Shown: positions 23,989 through 36,247, numbered from the stretch's first letter. The stretch is DNA of 64,000 nt from Acanthornis magna (GCA_036785705.1 JAWUZG010000013.1:22851501-22915500); one strand, 5' to 3'. Notes: a model not told the origin generated them from the letters alone. Numbers and translations are program-made.

Positions 23989-24730
23989 GTGGGATGGGAG
24001 CAGTGGGGTGGGAGCAGTGGGGTGGGAGCAGTGGGGTGGGAGCAGTGGGGTGGGAGCAGTGGGACGGGAGCAGTGGGGTGGGAGCAGTGGGGTGGGAGCA
24101 GTGGGACGGGAGCAGTGGGGTGGGAGCAGTGGGACGGGAGCAGTGGGGTGGGAGCAGTGGGACGGGAGCAGTGGGATGGGAGCAGTGGGGTGGGCGCAGT
24201 GGGACGGAGCAGTGGGGTGGGAACAGTGGGGTGGGAGCAGTGGGGTGGGAGCAGTGGGACGGGAGCAGTGGGGTGGGAGCAGTGGGGTGGGAGCAGTGGG
24301 GTGGGAGCAGTGGGACGGGAGCAGTGGGACGGGAGCAGTGGGACGGGAGCAGTGGGGTGGGAGCAGTGGGACGGGAGCAGTGGGGTGGGAGCAGTGGGAT
24401 GGGAGCAGTGGGGTGGGAGCAGTGGGGTGGGAGCAGTGGGGTGGGGGGCAGTGGGGTGGGAGCAGTGGGATGGGGGCAGTGGGGTGGGAGCAGTGGGGTG
24501 GGAGCAGTGGGGTGGGAGCAGTGGGATGGGAGCAGTGGGGTGGGAGCAATGGGGTGGGAGCAGTGGGGTGGGAGCAGTGGGACGGGAGCAGTGGGACGGG
24601 AGCAGTGGGGTCGGCGCAGTGGGGTGGAGCAGTGGGGTGGGAGCAGTGGGACGGGAGCAGTGGGGTGGGAGCAGTGGGGGTGGGAGCAGTGGGGTGGGAG
24701 CAGTGGGGTGGGGGCAGTGGGGTGGGAGCG
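23989..24730. repeat. 14-bp G-rich minisatellite, about 53 copies
   Basis: A 742-bp array of GGGAGCAGTGGGGT units, with variants GGGAGCAGTGGGAC and GGGAGCAGTGGGAT and a few indels (for example near 24205, 24446 and 24619). The plus strand is almost free of C outside AGC and GAC, and every unit has two G runs, giving strong G-quadruplex potential. Frames of roughly 300-400 codons cross it on both strands because the unit has no stop codon in any frame. Confidence 0.97.
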
Positions 24731-27502
24731 GGGCAGCCCCTCCATGTCCCCAGCACTGGTGCCACAGCAGGGCTGGCGCGGCGCTCCCTGCCCAGCGTAC
24801 AGCTCATGTTGCAGCAGTGCTGTGCCTGAAGTGCTGGCTGTCTGCATATCCTTCCTGCCGGAGAATAATCCAAATGTGCTGATGAACTGGAAAGTACTGG
24901 ATCAGGAGCCCTGGCCGATGTCCCAGCAAGAGGCTCTGTGTGAGCCGTGGCACACAGTGTCCCCTGCTCAGCTCCCACCTCCTGAGCAGCAAACCCTATC
25001 TCCCTCAACGTGGGGGTGACTCTGCTCCACCGTGAAATGCTGGCAATGACCACTGATGGATAAAAATATTCCCTGGATTGGGAATATTTTATTATCCTGG
25101 AGCAGAGATTAGTGTTTTAAGCACCTGACAATGTCCTGACCTTGGAGGAGGCTCCTGGTGTTTCAGTTCTCAGGATGGATGGAGACACATTGGAGTGAGG
25201 AAAACAAACAAAAAAATCAAAACACCCCAAATTTCAGAGCAGCTGTTGGTAGCTAGTTGGTAGCTGCTGGTATTTTACCTGCTGGATTCTGTAAAGGGTG
25301 CAAGGAAAGGACCCCATTTCTATGGTGTTGGGAGGACCCTGCTTCTTCCTTGTGTTTTTTGTGGGTATTCAGCTTTTGCAGATCAAGGGAAATCAAGGTA
25401 CTGTGCAAAGGCACAAGGCTGGTTGTTACAGGTTTTCATCACTACCAAAAAGATCTGTAGAGGGAGAACTTGTCTCACTAAATTCATGGTGCTATTTGTC
25501 CAGGAAGGAAGGGCCAGCCCTTGGGATTAAAGCCTGAATCAAATTGTGCTCCCTCTCTAATTTGGTGTAGTAAAATGCTAAATATACTAAAAGAACTCTT
25601 TATTATGGAATACATGACAAACCCCTTCAGTCCTGTCACCCACTCTGTCACTGTCACCATTTCCCAAAGCTCATTTGGGTCAGTCAGAGGTTTCTGGTGC
25701 AGGAAAACATCCTGTTTTTCCTTTCAGCTGGATCACCAGAGGGTTTCCAGCCTGCCTGAGAGCTGGATGGATGTGAAATGGTGGGTTTGTGCTGCTTTGA
25801 CTCTTCCTTGGTGCTGGAATGATGGGAGGCTCCTCAGCTTCAGGTTTGCCTTGGTGTGCCCTGAAGGCACAAATCAGAGTGCTGCGGGGGCCTGGCTGCC
25901 AGCATGGCTGTGGAGAGCCTGCCTGACCCCAGGGCCCAGAGGCGAGGGGTACAGAGCTGCCACCAACTGCATTGTACATCTCACAGGAGTCTTCAGTGGT
26001 CTCTGCAATTTCAGTTTTCATTCCTTGGCAAGTCCATCCTGCTGGGTTTGGGTTTGCACCCCGTAACGTCTGGAGACACACGGTTCTGCTCCAGCAGCTC
26101 ACCAGAGCCAAAACTGCGAGAGGCTGGTGGTCTGAAGCTTCCCCTGTGCTCATGCATGTGCTATCCTGAGAGCTGTGATTCCTCACTAGGAGGTTATAAA
26201 ACACCTCAAGCCCACCTACCGACCTGCTCTCAGCAGTGAGTGGGAGTGCCAAGGACTTTGGCTTAAGGGCTGTTCCACTTGTGATGGTTTTGTGCCAGCG
26301 CAGAAGGAAGGGGTGCGGGAGTGGCACAGACAGGACAGATAATCCTGCACTGCGGTGAGGCTGGAATCCACAGAGCACATCCTGGGATCTGCTCGTGCTG
26401 TGAGCTCTGGGATAAGAGCTCGGGTCAGGGCAGTGCTTTGGAGCAATGTGACCTTGTGCACGAGGGCATCGCCTCAGGCATGGATGGGCAGGGGGGAGAC
26501 ACAGAGGCACAGCACAGCCTCCACCAGGGACCCCTCCCCAGCCCCGGAACCTTCCGCAGGGATGCAGGAATGGGCACGGGTGATGTGCCACTGTGGCCAT
26601 GTCACCTTGCGCCAGTCCTTACTGTGCCAGATGAGTCAGGCTCTTTGTGCTGCCACAGAATTCAGTTGTCCAAAGAAATTTTAACCTTGTCATTGTTCAG
26701 TGTGTTCTCCCTTAGTCCCAGTGATCCACACCTCTCCAGCTCCCACTGATCCACCCCCACCCCAGTGACTGCAGCCCCCCTGGCCACGCTGGGCTGGGAA
26801 TGGAGCAGGACAGTGAAGGCACCCCGGCGTCTCCCAGCATGAGAACGTTCTCCCAGGACATCCTCACAGCTTTGGGGCTTGGTTTTGCTGCTGCTCGAGT
26901 GCACAGTGCTGAATCCAGCCCAGCAGACACAGCCTGCATTAATTTTGCTGCAGTCTGGTGCATTAATACGGTAATTATTAACTATTATAAATCATTTTTA
27001 TGAGATTTTGATCAATAACATCTCCTAGTCTAAAAATAGACCAGGAAGATAAGAAGGTACAAAAACATGAGTGCCAAAGAAGCTACTTTAATTTCCTAAT
27101 ATATTTCATGCTGTTAATCTACAAGAAAACTGTTGCTGTGGGGATTGAAGAATTAAATTGCAGCTGCAGGATAAAAATTTCAAATGAGGTAACATTTTTC
27201 TCCAAATGTCTGCTCCATGTTTGGGGCAAAACCCGTGCTGGCTTTTCTGGAGGTTGCATTTCACTTGTAAAATTCAAGTATGCGTGCCAAGAGCAGCACT
27301 TCAGTCCTGGCTGTGTCACAGCTGTGTCATTCAACCACTGAGAATCAGGTTTGTATTCATGGCTGAACTGAATGAGTCCGAGGGACAGTCGGGAGCAGGG
27401 TCTGGGGTCAGGGAGCCCCGCAGTGGGGATGAGCAGGGATCCGTGCAGGGGAGCAGTGACACTGGGCTGTGCAGCTCCTGGGAAGCCACACTGTGTGCCT
27501 GC
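24731..27502. other. Unique noncoding sequence, no gene seen
   Basis: No exon or transposon was recognised, apart from the inverted repeat listed separately. An AT-rich patch lies at about 26940-27200. The frames at 25.7-26.6 kb lack any recognisable domain. Confidence 0.5.
25063..25090. repeat. Perfect 11-bp inverted repeat with 6-nt loop
   Basis: AAAATATTCCC (25063-25073) is the exact reverse complement of GGGAATATTTT (25080-25090). The 6-nt loop makes a tight hairpin. It lies about 330 bp beyond the 14-bp G-rich array. Confidence 0.85.
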
Positions 27503-27735
27503 AGCACTGCCAAGGCCATCACTAACTCATGTCCCCAAGTGCCACATCGACGTGGCTTTTTAACCCTTCCAGGGTTGGGGACTCCACCACTGCCCTGGGC
27601 AGCTGTGCCAGGGCTGAACAGCCCTTTCCAAGAAGAAATTTCCCCAAATATCCAACCTGAACCTCCCCTGGCACAACCTGAGGCCATTTCCTCTTGTCCT
27701 GTTACCTGTTCTTTGCTAGAGGAGGCCCCAGATGT
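27503..27735 (-). mobile_element. CR1 LINE fragment, minus strand
   Basis: The reverse complement of CR1 3'-region sequence, with landmarks GGGACTCCACCACTGCCCTG, AATATCCAACCTGAACCTCC and TTTCCTCTTGTCCTGTTACC. It covers the same part of the element as the copy at 60930-61196, including the shared CACTGCCA-GGCCA-CACT lead-in, so both probably come from the same CR1 subfamily. It is truncated at both ends and noncoding. Confidence 0.88.
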
Positions 27736-27953
27736 CCAGGGGTTTCCCGTGAAATCCACAGTGACCCCAGTGAGCTGTTAAACCAGTGAGAAACACGGCA
27801 GTGATGGAAACTTAGAGGAGGTTTCTTAAAACCCCTGAACAGAAAGTCTCAGGGGTGTTAGACCGGGTTAGTTAGAGCTGTTGGACAAAATCCGTGTTTT
27901 CTGCCCAATAATCGAACCTGACAGTGAACAAATGGCTGGATTGGTGAGGATGT

Positions 27954-28159
27954 GCGGCTGCGTTTGGGTTAAAGCTCCCCACTCTGAGCAGTTCGAACAC
28001 GGGTCACTAGTGGCAGCACGGACAGGGAAGCGCTGCCCGGGGCCGGGCGGGGCGCGGCTGTATTTGCGTTAAAGCTCCCCATTCTCGGCAGTTCGAACAC
28101 GGGTCACTCATGGCAGCACGGACAGGGAAGCGCTGCCCGAGGCCGGGCGGGGCGCGGCT
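27954..28159. repeat. 100-bp direct tandem duplication, 2 copies
   Basis: Copies at 27954-28053 and 28054-28153 are near-identical with an exact 100-bp offset, and 6 more bases of a third copy follow. Shared landmarks include TTAAAGCTCCCC, GCAGTTCGAACACGGGTCAC, GGCAGCACGGACAGGGAAGC and a GGGCGGGGC GC box (28045-28053 and 28145-28153). Few differences separate the copies, so the duplication looks fairly young or constrained. Confidence 0.93.
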
Positions 28160-28420
28160 CCCGCAGCCCTCGGAGCGCTCAGCCCGGCCCGGCTCCGCTG
28201 TGCTCCGAAGCTCCGCTGTGTTCCGCCGAGCTCCGCTGTGCTCCGCCGAGCCCCGCCGTGCTCCGCCGAGCTCCGCCGTGCTCCGAAGCTCCGCCGCTCC
28301 GCCGCTCCGCCGCTCCGCCGTGCTCGCCGCTCCGCCGTGCCGCGCGTCCCATCTCCCGGCCGCAGGCGGGAACAGCAGCTGGAGCGCTCGCAGCGGCAGC
28401 GAGCGGCGGCGATGCTGCGG
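28020..28420. promoter_or_regulatory. Candidate CpG island or promoter
   Basis: Very high CpG density across about 400 bp, with two GC boxes (28045-28053 and 28145-28153), a degenerate CTCCGCCGTG repeat (28193-28340), and a GGCGGCG tract just before an ATG at 28411. Downstream the sequence becomes ordinary. The frame after that ATG has no recognised domain. This is the best promoter candidate in the window, but no transcript can be inferred. Confidence 0.45.
28193..28340. repeat. Degenerate 8/10-bp CpG-rich repeat
   Basis: Units of CTCCGCCGTG and CTCCGCCGAG (10 bp) alternate with shortened CTCCGCCG and CTCCGAAG (8 bp) forms. Nearly every unit has a CpG, in contrast with the CpG-decayed arrays elsewhere in the window. 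Confidence 0.8.
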
Positions 28421-31400
28421 GAAGGCAGACTCCCTTACTTTGTTTTATTTGCACAGAATGCTAATCCTTCGGAAAATGCCGATGCTTTTGTAGAGAGGGA
28501 AGGGCCTTGGCTTAGCCATCTGACTCACAGGTGCTGGAGAAGAGCTCGGGAGCTGTCAGAACGTGTCCCTCGGACCCGTCGAAGCTGCAGAGCTCAGCCA
28601 AGGCGCTGCACAGAGATTCCTGCCCTGGGGAATTGCCTTCAGTAGCCGAACTGCAGCTGAAGTCCAGGCGTCTGCTCATCCCGTCAGGCTGGGTGGTGAG
28701 GAACACACAGCCAGACCCAAATGTTTCCCCCAGAGGGTCTCCAGGAGCTCCTGGGGGGCACCAGGGCACCCTCGACCTTGCAGCACTGCTGGGGTTGTGG
28801 TGGTGCCAAGTCCCCCCGTGCTTTTCTTCCCCGTCAGCTTTGCTGCTGGCCCACAGCTGTGGCCAGCTGGTGACACGTGGCCGATGGCCATGCGGGTGCC
28901 TGATGTCACACCATGCCACCCGGGCTGCTCCTGCTCCCACCCACCTGCCTGCAGAAGGTACTTGGTGGCTGCAGTGCCACCCCCTTGAGCAGAGGCATGT
29001 CCTGGCTCAAGGATAATCTTATGTTCAGGCAAAATTTTGGAAGAAAATCTTAACATTTGGTGAGTTTCCAAGTAGGAAATACTGTCTGCATCTCATCTTG
29101 CCCTGAGAGCAAAGGTTGGTTCACAGAGCTGCTGCCCTCATGGCTGTTAGATTTGTTATCCATGAGTGTGACAGGACACGCTGGATGCATCCATGAAGAT
29201 AGAAGCCAGACACACAGCTATCCAACACGGGGCGCAGGGAGGCCCTCAACCCACACGGTCTGAACTACTCAAGCACTGGGGTTTCAGCCCCAGTGGGCAG
29301 CAGCAGCACTGCCTGTTGTGGACATGACCTGGCTCTCGTACACCTCATCAAACATCACACACAATCTGGCAAAATAAAACAAAATCACAGCCATCGGAGC
29401 CTGTCTGGGACGTGAGAGATTCTGCCACAGGGACTGACAAAGCAGTGATTCGCCAGTGGCTCAGTACTTGCATGAGTTGCTGGAGACCCGCAACTCCCAG
29501 TCAAACCCTCCTTGGCAGCTGTCCTTCCTTGGCAGCTGCTGACTGGTGGCTTCTCTGAGCACACAGGACTGACTGCCCACACCTGCGTGCCCTGTGAGGC
29601 ACACGGCACAAGGACTGAGCTGGAGACAAGGCATGTTCTCTACACAGCAATCATCCCTTGCTGTAGCAGCTCTCGGCACACAAAGCCAACAAACTTTCTG
29701 TCAGCAGGAGAACGTTGGGCAGAGGGAGGTGGGCATGGAGCCCCTGGGCAGCGAGAGGTGGGGAGGTGCAGCCAGCACTGCCACGCGTGCTGTGAGGATA
29801 CAAGCACTCTGTGTACAGCACTGCAGCCCCACGAACTGGAGTAAATGCTGGACAGCTTTTACAAGTCCGGAAGAACATGTGCACAAAAGGAAGTTGTGCT
29901 GTTTAGCTAAGCACACCTTGACCTTCAGAGCTGCTGGCAAAGCCACCTGTGGTTGTCTGCTGTCCTGCTCCACAGGCAGCGCTGAGCCCTCCCGAGGAGT
30001 GCTTGCCCTTGCCGTGGGCGCAGCAGGGGCTCAGCCAGCTGCTCCAAGCCCTCCAGAACACATGGGAATTACTGGGGCAGATGGTGCTTCACCCACACAC
30101 AGGCTGCTTCTGCACGAGGGCATGTATGGGAAGCACAGGGCTGGTGCCCATGGCATGAGGTGGTGGGACAGGGCTGCTCTGATGGCTGTACACATCCATG
30201 TTTTCCAGCTGAGAGATGGAGAAGAACACAAGGTATTCTTGGCTTTCAATATTTTAAGGCTTGTCTCCATAGTCCTAAAATAGCAGTTTTCCGTGTAATA
30301 AAACACCACATTTGCTTGAGAGTGCCCAAAATAATCTGTTTCCTAGTCCAAATCTTAGAACTGAATAAGCAGATGAGCCACAGAGGGATAAAGCCTGCCA
30401 TGAATGGGATGATGGGCTTGGGATATTGGGGCTCACCTGCACGCTCGGGCACATGTGCCCTCCTCTAATGAGGGAGGGCCATGGCCAGCAGCTTCCCCTG
30501 AATTGCTGTTAATTGCCTCCAACCTTCTGCATCTCAGGTGACACCATGAAAAACAGTTCTGTGAGCAGAAGTGGAGCACTGGGTCACCTTCGGCAGGGAT
30601 TGGGGTGGGATGAACTCACAGCATGCAGGGAGAGAAATGCTCAAGGGACCAGGGCAAGGATAAGGCCAGGGCTGTGGCAATGGCTCTGGTGGCGATGGCT
30701 CTGGTGCTTCCCCACACACCATCCCTTGGGAAGGGGGAGAGCAAGGCATGGATGAGCTCCAGACTGGGACTTGCCTCAGCTCTGCCTGGAGCTGATTTGC
30801 TCCACACTACAAACTGGTCAGGAGCATTTCAAAAGCGCTGAGACGGAAGCGGTGCCTACAGCTGCACCTGCCAACACAGCACTGTGTCCGTGCAATCCTC
30901 ATCAATGCCTCTGCAGGCTGCAGCTCATTGGGAGCATCCAGCCTGGGCCTAGGGGTAAAACTGGATTGTACGTGAGTATCTTCATCGCCATAACTTTGCT
31001 CTGGTCTATGAAGTAGCAACAGAAATAGCTCCCTCAGGAGAAACCCCTTTTCTCTTTTTCAGGCATGAGTCTCACAGCCACAAGACAGAACAGATAATTA
31101 AAACTGAGCTTCTGCAATGAGATACTGAAACCCACTAATTATGTATCTCCACCCAAACCCCCCAACATCCTGCAGCCGAGTTACACTGGGCAGCTCGGGA
31201 CGGCCGCTGTGTGGCACAGACCACTCCCAGCCACACACCCAGACAGAGTTACAACTGCTGTGTCATTTTGGGAAACCTAAAGAAATAAAATTACACTTGA
31301 AAGCATTTGTAAGTGGGAATGGGGAGGTTTGAACCCACAGCAGTTTCTGCTCTGAGGGCACTGCTGGAGAGACACTGGCAATGGCACAGGGCACTACCCA

Positions 31401-34400
31401 CACACAGCACCACACATGTTCCCTTGCTTTCTGATCCCAGGGGCCTTGGTGTTAAAAATGTGTGTTGTTTTATGTTCCTCTGACACACAGGACTGAAGAG
31501 CTTTAGAGAAATTCCATATGGCATCTCAAATTAAAACAAGGGATGCAGCTGCCTTCTTATACTCAAGGTTTGGAAGTCAGCAGGGGACCTGTGGAGCTCT
31601 GCTCGCAGCTCTGGGTTCACAGAGAGCTTGCTGACCACACCAGTAGCGCAGACACTGGTGCCAGCAGCTCCCACATGCCTGGAGAGACCCACCGCGTGCA
31701 GCCAGCTGCGAGTCACCAGCTCATGCCAGCAGGATTCCCGTGGTGCCATAATGATGCAAAGGAAGGAGATGGGCAAACCTGCTAGCAGGCTGCACCATGC
31801 CCATCAGGGCACAGCCTTCAGGAAAGTCTCCTTGCACAAAAACGTAGTTTATTAAAATAACTCTGCCCATGAGACCAATATAGCCAGGGAAAATCCAGAG
31901 GCTGGCTGGCTGCAGGGCACATGCTGCCTGCCCACAGGTGGAAACAGCCAACCTGTCCCTCAGTGCCTCTGCCCAGCAAACCCAGTGGCCAGGGCGAGGA
32001 ATGAAGCCCCTGGGGAGAAAATGGGAGGCTTGTTTCAAGGGTTCCGCAGACTGAAAAGAGAAGCAGCAGAAATAAGGGCTCACTTGCATGCCACTGCACT
32101 ATTTGCCCATGGTTCAGGAGCTGGAGCATTTCTGACAATGACGAATTTGTTCCCTGAAGCAGTGCAGATCACTGCCTCCCGTTCTGTGCTCACTTCTTCT
32201 GAATCATCCCTCATGGTGCTTCCAGCAGCCACAGCACTGTGCCACAGGAGCAGGAGCTGCACCTGAGCCAGCGACTGTTCCCCGAGCGCACTGTGAAACA
32301 GTCCTTGCTTCTGTTAATTGTGGGCATGGGAAAAGGCTCCTCCTGTTGTGAAACCCATCCTTTGGGACAAAACTCTTGTTAACACGTCAGGTTTGGGACT
32401 CAAACGCCTGGACTAGACTGTTTTGCCAAAACCCTTCCCTATCATTGTATATGACACACTTCTGTAATTCCCTCATTTCTCACATGAATTCAGAGGCAGA
32501 CAATTTTCCTGCAGAACTAAGGGTGTGTGGGAGTTCCAGCCAGGAATTCGCTGGGGCCAGGCTGTGTTTGCCCTGCACTTCTGCACCACGTGCCACACCT
32601 CCCCTGTGGCTCCCCAGCAACACCGCTCAGCTCAGCCCAGCACTGCCCCTCTGCCCTCCAAGGCCTGCCTGAGCCCGGAGTCAGACAGCTCCGGACAACT
32701 GCCGCCCCAGGTCCCCCCACCCACCACAGTGGCCCTTTCTTGTGGCTGGCCTGGCAACTGCTTGCACATCAGAAAACAATTTTGGGATAGAGATATGTGA
32801 TTTTAAGCCATGTTTGATATAATCAGTGTTCACGTCCCTCTATTTTAGAAAATAATTTATCATGCTGTTGGGATGACTTTTTCTTTAATCTCCTTCCACA
32901 ACCAATCCATCGGAGAGATGGATCTGATTTGAGAAACCGATCAGTCTGAGAAAAACCACCTCCAGTTTCTGTTAGATGTGATCTCTCCATCCCTTATCAT
33001 CTTATTTCTCACTTACGTTATCACCAAATGCAGATGTTTATCAGTAGCACATGGTAAAGCAGATGTGAATCTAAGTCTCTCTGTGAAATGGGATCCCATT
33101 CAGCTCCAGTTCCTAGGTGCACCACAATGGCAGAAATGGGGATTGCTCACAGATGTGTGGAGCACAGACACCTCAGGGCTGCTGCAACTGCGATACACCA
33201 TGTGCTGACAGAGCTGTGAATACAGCCGGGACAAATGGACTCACCAGAGCCTGTGAATAACCAACTTGATCACGAGTAATCACGTCTGGGATGTGACGCC
33301 TGTATATATATTTATATGTACATTCATACACACAGCACTCTAAGAGCCCACCGTGATTTATCAACATGGACTAATGAACCCCATTCCTTCAGCCCTTGAG
33401 CACACAGAGTGGTTGGGGAAGCTGTAAAAGTGACTCCTGTGGAATGAGACCTGAGCAAAACAATCATTCCCTGAGCAAGCACAGAGCCGTTTCCTGACGC
33501 AGCAGTGATGGAGAGCCCGTGTGGTCACACAGGCTGCCAGTCACTCCCGAGGGTGCAGGCGACTGGGGTGACGGAGGAGCCATAGGAGCATGTGCTGGGA
33601 AGGGGCAGTGGGAGAAGCAGTAGCTCCCTTCTTCAGTACAGAAATAGCACTGTGGAAAAGGCCTCTGCTTTGAAATGCAGCTCCAAAGAGTGAACATTTT
33701 AAATTTTCTTTCTAAACTTTCTCCTTAGTAATGGTTTTCTAAAACCCATGTGAACACGGTGTTGGTATTCCAGCAGAAAAAAGATCAAATGAATAAGCAT
33801 TTTAATAAAAATGTTATTCAGTGTCATGAAAAGAATTACATTAAAAAACTCCACCAGTTTATGTGCAAGTACTGTATTTACTATGGGCAATTGAAGAAGA
33901 AATAAAATTCAACTTCAACCTCATTTCGATTTGCAAGTTATGAAAAACGTTTCTGGAAGGAGCTAATAAATGTGATGAATGCACCCAGCCGTAATTGATC
34001 ATTTATATAAAAAATTCTGGCAAACATTTAATTCCACTATTCATTAAAATGTTGCCCTTGCGAGACATAATCCATAAAAATGATCTATCTAGTAACCAAG
34101 ATGTCAGGGAACTGAGATTGAGGGTGAAGGTAACCTGGGATTCTAAGAGGCAAATTCCAAATGCTGATTCTCCTGCGGGTTAATGCAAGTGGTCCCTGCT
34201 CAGCCCAGTGTAATATATGAGGAATAGCCTTTCTCCCCCTTGTTTGAGTACATTATTTTTAAGCACTTCTGTACAATATAAGGTTTCCGGTGTCGGGAAG
34301 TGCAAACACCAGCGCTGGACACATGTTTTTCCTGCTCAGCTGCTGGGCTGCATTGTGAGCAGTGGAATGTCCTGCTGCAGCCCTCAGCCTGGCCCCAAGC

Positions 34401-35226
34401 TCCTATTTCAGCACAATATGGCCTAAGAACCCCAAAATCACTTGGATGCATGTCTTGCCACATTCCCCCTTTGTCCTGGGAAGGCATATTTGGCTTTTCA
34501 GGCAGTGCTTGAGGGGCCTGCCCAAGCTGTGGCTCAGGAGATCCACCACCTAACTATCCTTGGGGCTTCAGGGTAGCCATGGCGGGTATTAATGTGCCAA
34601 ATCAAGATGTCCTGCACATGGGGAAGGAGGGGCCGTGTGGGCAGTGTGGTCAGGATAAGCAGTATGGATGGCATGGGAGGTAGGGATGGCATGGATGCTA
34701 CGCGTGGTGTGGGCAGTACGGACGGGATGGGCAAGGTGGGTGGCAGGGCATTGCTCAGGGCAAGGCTGGTGTTGGTGCACAGCACTGGGGGAGCACAGCT
34801 GATGCTGGGGCAGAGCTTCTCGTCTTGGGATGTTCCCAGGGGCTCCAGATCCCCCCTGTGCCCCCACACCTGGGGGAGTCCCAGCGTGCATCGCATGTGT
34901 CCACTGCCCTTACCTAAATCAAAATCCTCTTTAAGGCGAGCAAGCAAGACATTGCCTGGTAATTCTAATTAGTTTGAATGGCAGGAAAAAAAGAAAACCA
35001 ATTAAGGACTAATTGCAGGGCTGCCCTAATTTAGGGAGTGGTGATCTGTTTCTGAGAAGATAAACAAAGGCAAAGGCTTTATCTTTGCTCAGAGCTGCAG
35101 TGCTTTGGAGAGGGACAGATTCAGTGGCTGAATTGGAGAGGAAATGCAGCCTTTCAGCATGAGGTTTTTGGCCTCCTGTTTGTCCTTGTTTTCCAGTTTC
35201 TCTTCCTAGTAATCATAAAAGCTGTG
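28421..35226. other. Long unique noncoding stretch, no gene seen
   Basis: About 6.8 kb with no recognised exon, RNA gene or transposon. It contains small local duplications (an 18-bp pair around CCTTGGCAGCTG at about 29510-29545 and a 15-bp pair around ATGGCTCTGGTGGC near 30675-30706). It also holds AT-rich blocks at about 32780-33060 and 33690-34130, a TATATA/CATACA run near 33300-33330, and a degenerate G-rich patch at about 34640-34750. Confidence 0.5.
33690..34130. promoter_or_regulatory. AT-rich block resembling a conserved noncoding element
   Basis: A continuous AT-rich stretch with few CpGs, containing TAATTGA, ATTTATATAAAA and TTTCGATTTGCAAG motifs and no simple repeat. Composition alone suggests possible constraint, and no function is assigned. 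Confidence 0.18.
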
Positions 35227-35322
35227 TGGATGTGGCATCTGGAGACATGGGTTACTGGGGTCCTTGGCAGTGCTGGAAGAACGGTTGGACTCAATGGTTT
35301 TTTCAACATAAACGATTCCATG
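35227..35322 (+). mobile_element. CR1 LINE 3' end fragment, plus strand
   Basis: The order GGATGTGGCATCTGGAGACA, GGCAGTGCTGG, GGTTGGACTCAATGGT, then TTCAACATAAACGATTCCATG matches the last hundred bases of avian CR1. It is heavily truncated and has lost the octamer tail beyond one copy. Confidence 0.85.
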
Positions 35323-36125
35323 TTTTCCTACAGCATGCCAGTGCCAAATGGTGGGCTTCCCCCACATCAGACCTTCCCTGGGAAATGTGTCTTGCCACTG
35401 GGCACAGGCACAGAGCTCACGATGTAGGGTCTGTCTCACCAGCTGCTCTAGCACCGATGCTCTCTGCTCCGAGGCTCTGACACTGCAGGTCTACCTGCAA
35501 AAGAAGGAGGGCTCAGGCATCCCAGTGACCTGTGCCTGTAGGTGTGTGTCAGCAGCACCCTTCCGCTTTTAATTCCTCTTCCAATTGCCACTTACAAAGC
35601 CATATTGAGAGGGGAGAGGAGCAGGAGTCCAGACACAGGGAGAGGGTCATGATCACAGCAGAATTCCAGGCTGCACAGGAGAGGTAATACTACCATGTAG
35701 AAATATCCCCCACAGAATTGATTTCAATAAGTTTTAGAGCAATTAGTGTCTGTCCCAGGGAAGATGTCATTACCCTTCACCTTCCCAGGGCACTGGAAAT
35801 TGTCATCCCTGAAACAGGCCCATCTGTCTCTTCGTGGCCCCTGATGCCCCTTGGGCTCATGGCAACACAACCTACCTGCCAGTGCACTTGGGAGGTAACT
35901 CAGCCTAAGAAAAAAAGCAAGGTGGATTATTGCTAAGTTTGCTATATTTCAGTTAGCACATTTCCCCACTATTAGCCAGCATGGGAGCAGATGGGGGACT
36001 GAGGTGATCAAAGCCTGAGGCAGGGACAGGCACCACCCACCCAAAGTCAGGGTTGAACGTGGGGGGATGAGCTGAGGAGTCTCGGGGGGCAGGATGGGTC
36101 AGGCAGGTGGCAGAAGGGAGAGGCT

Positions 36126-36165
36126 CTCAGTGGTGCTCAGAGGTTCTCAGAGGTGCTCAGCAACT
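36126..36165. repeat. 10-bp CTCAGAGGTG repeat, 4 copies
   Basis: CTCAG recurs at an exact 10-bp interval (36126, 36136, 36146, 36156). Units read CTCAGTGGTG, CTCAGAGGTT, CTCAGAGGTG and CTCAGCAACT, so the last is degenerate. Confidence 0.75.
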
Positions 36166-36247
36166 GCAGGCAGAGGAGAGGACACTGCAGGTGTGATGGG
36201 AGAGGGTCAGCACGAGCTGCTGTGTGGGGGTCAGGGGGCAATGGAAA

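Noticed and set aside
23653..25053. Open frames of about 300-400 codons on both strands
   Set aside because: They run through the 14-bp G-rich minisatellite. The Gly/Trp/Gln and Pro/His/Cys repeats simply translate the unit in rotating frames.
28411..28645. ATG after GGCGGCG as a coding start
   Set aside because: The reading frame shows no recognisable domain, and other frames are comparable. It is kept only as a possible transcript start.
31315..31336. tRNA B-box-like GGTTTGAACCC
   Set aside because: No matching A-box, acceptor stem or cloverleaf can be drawn around it.
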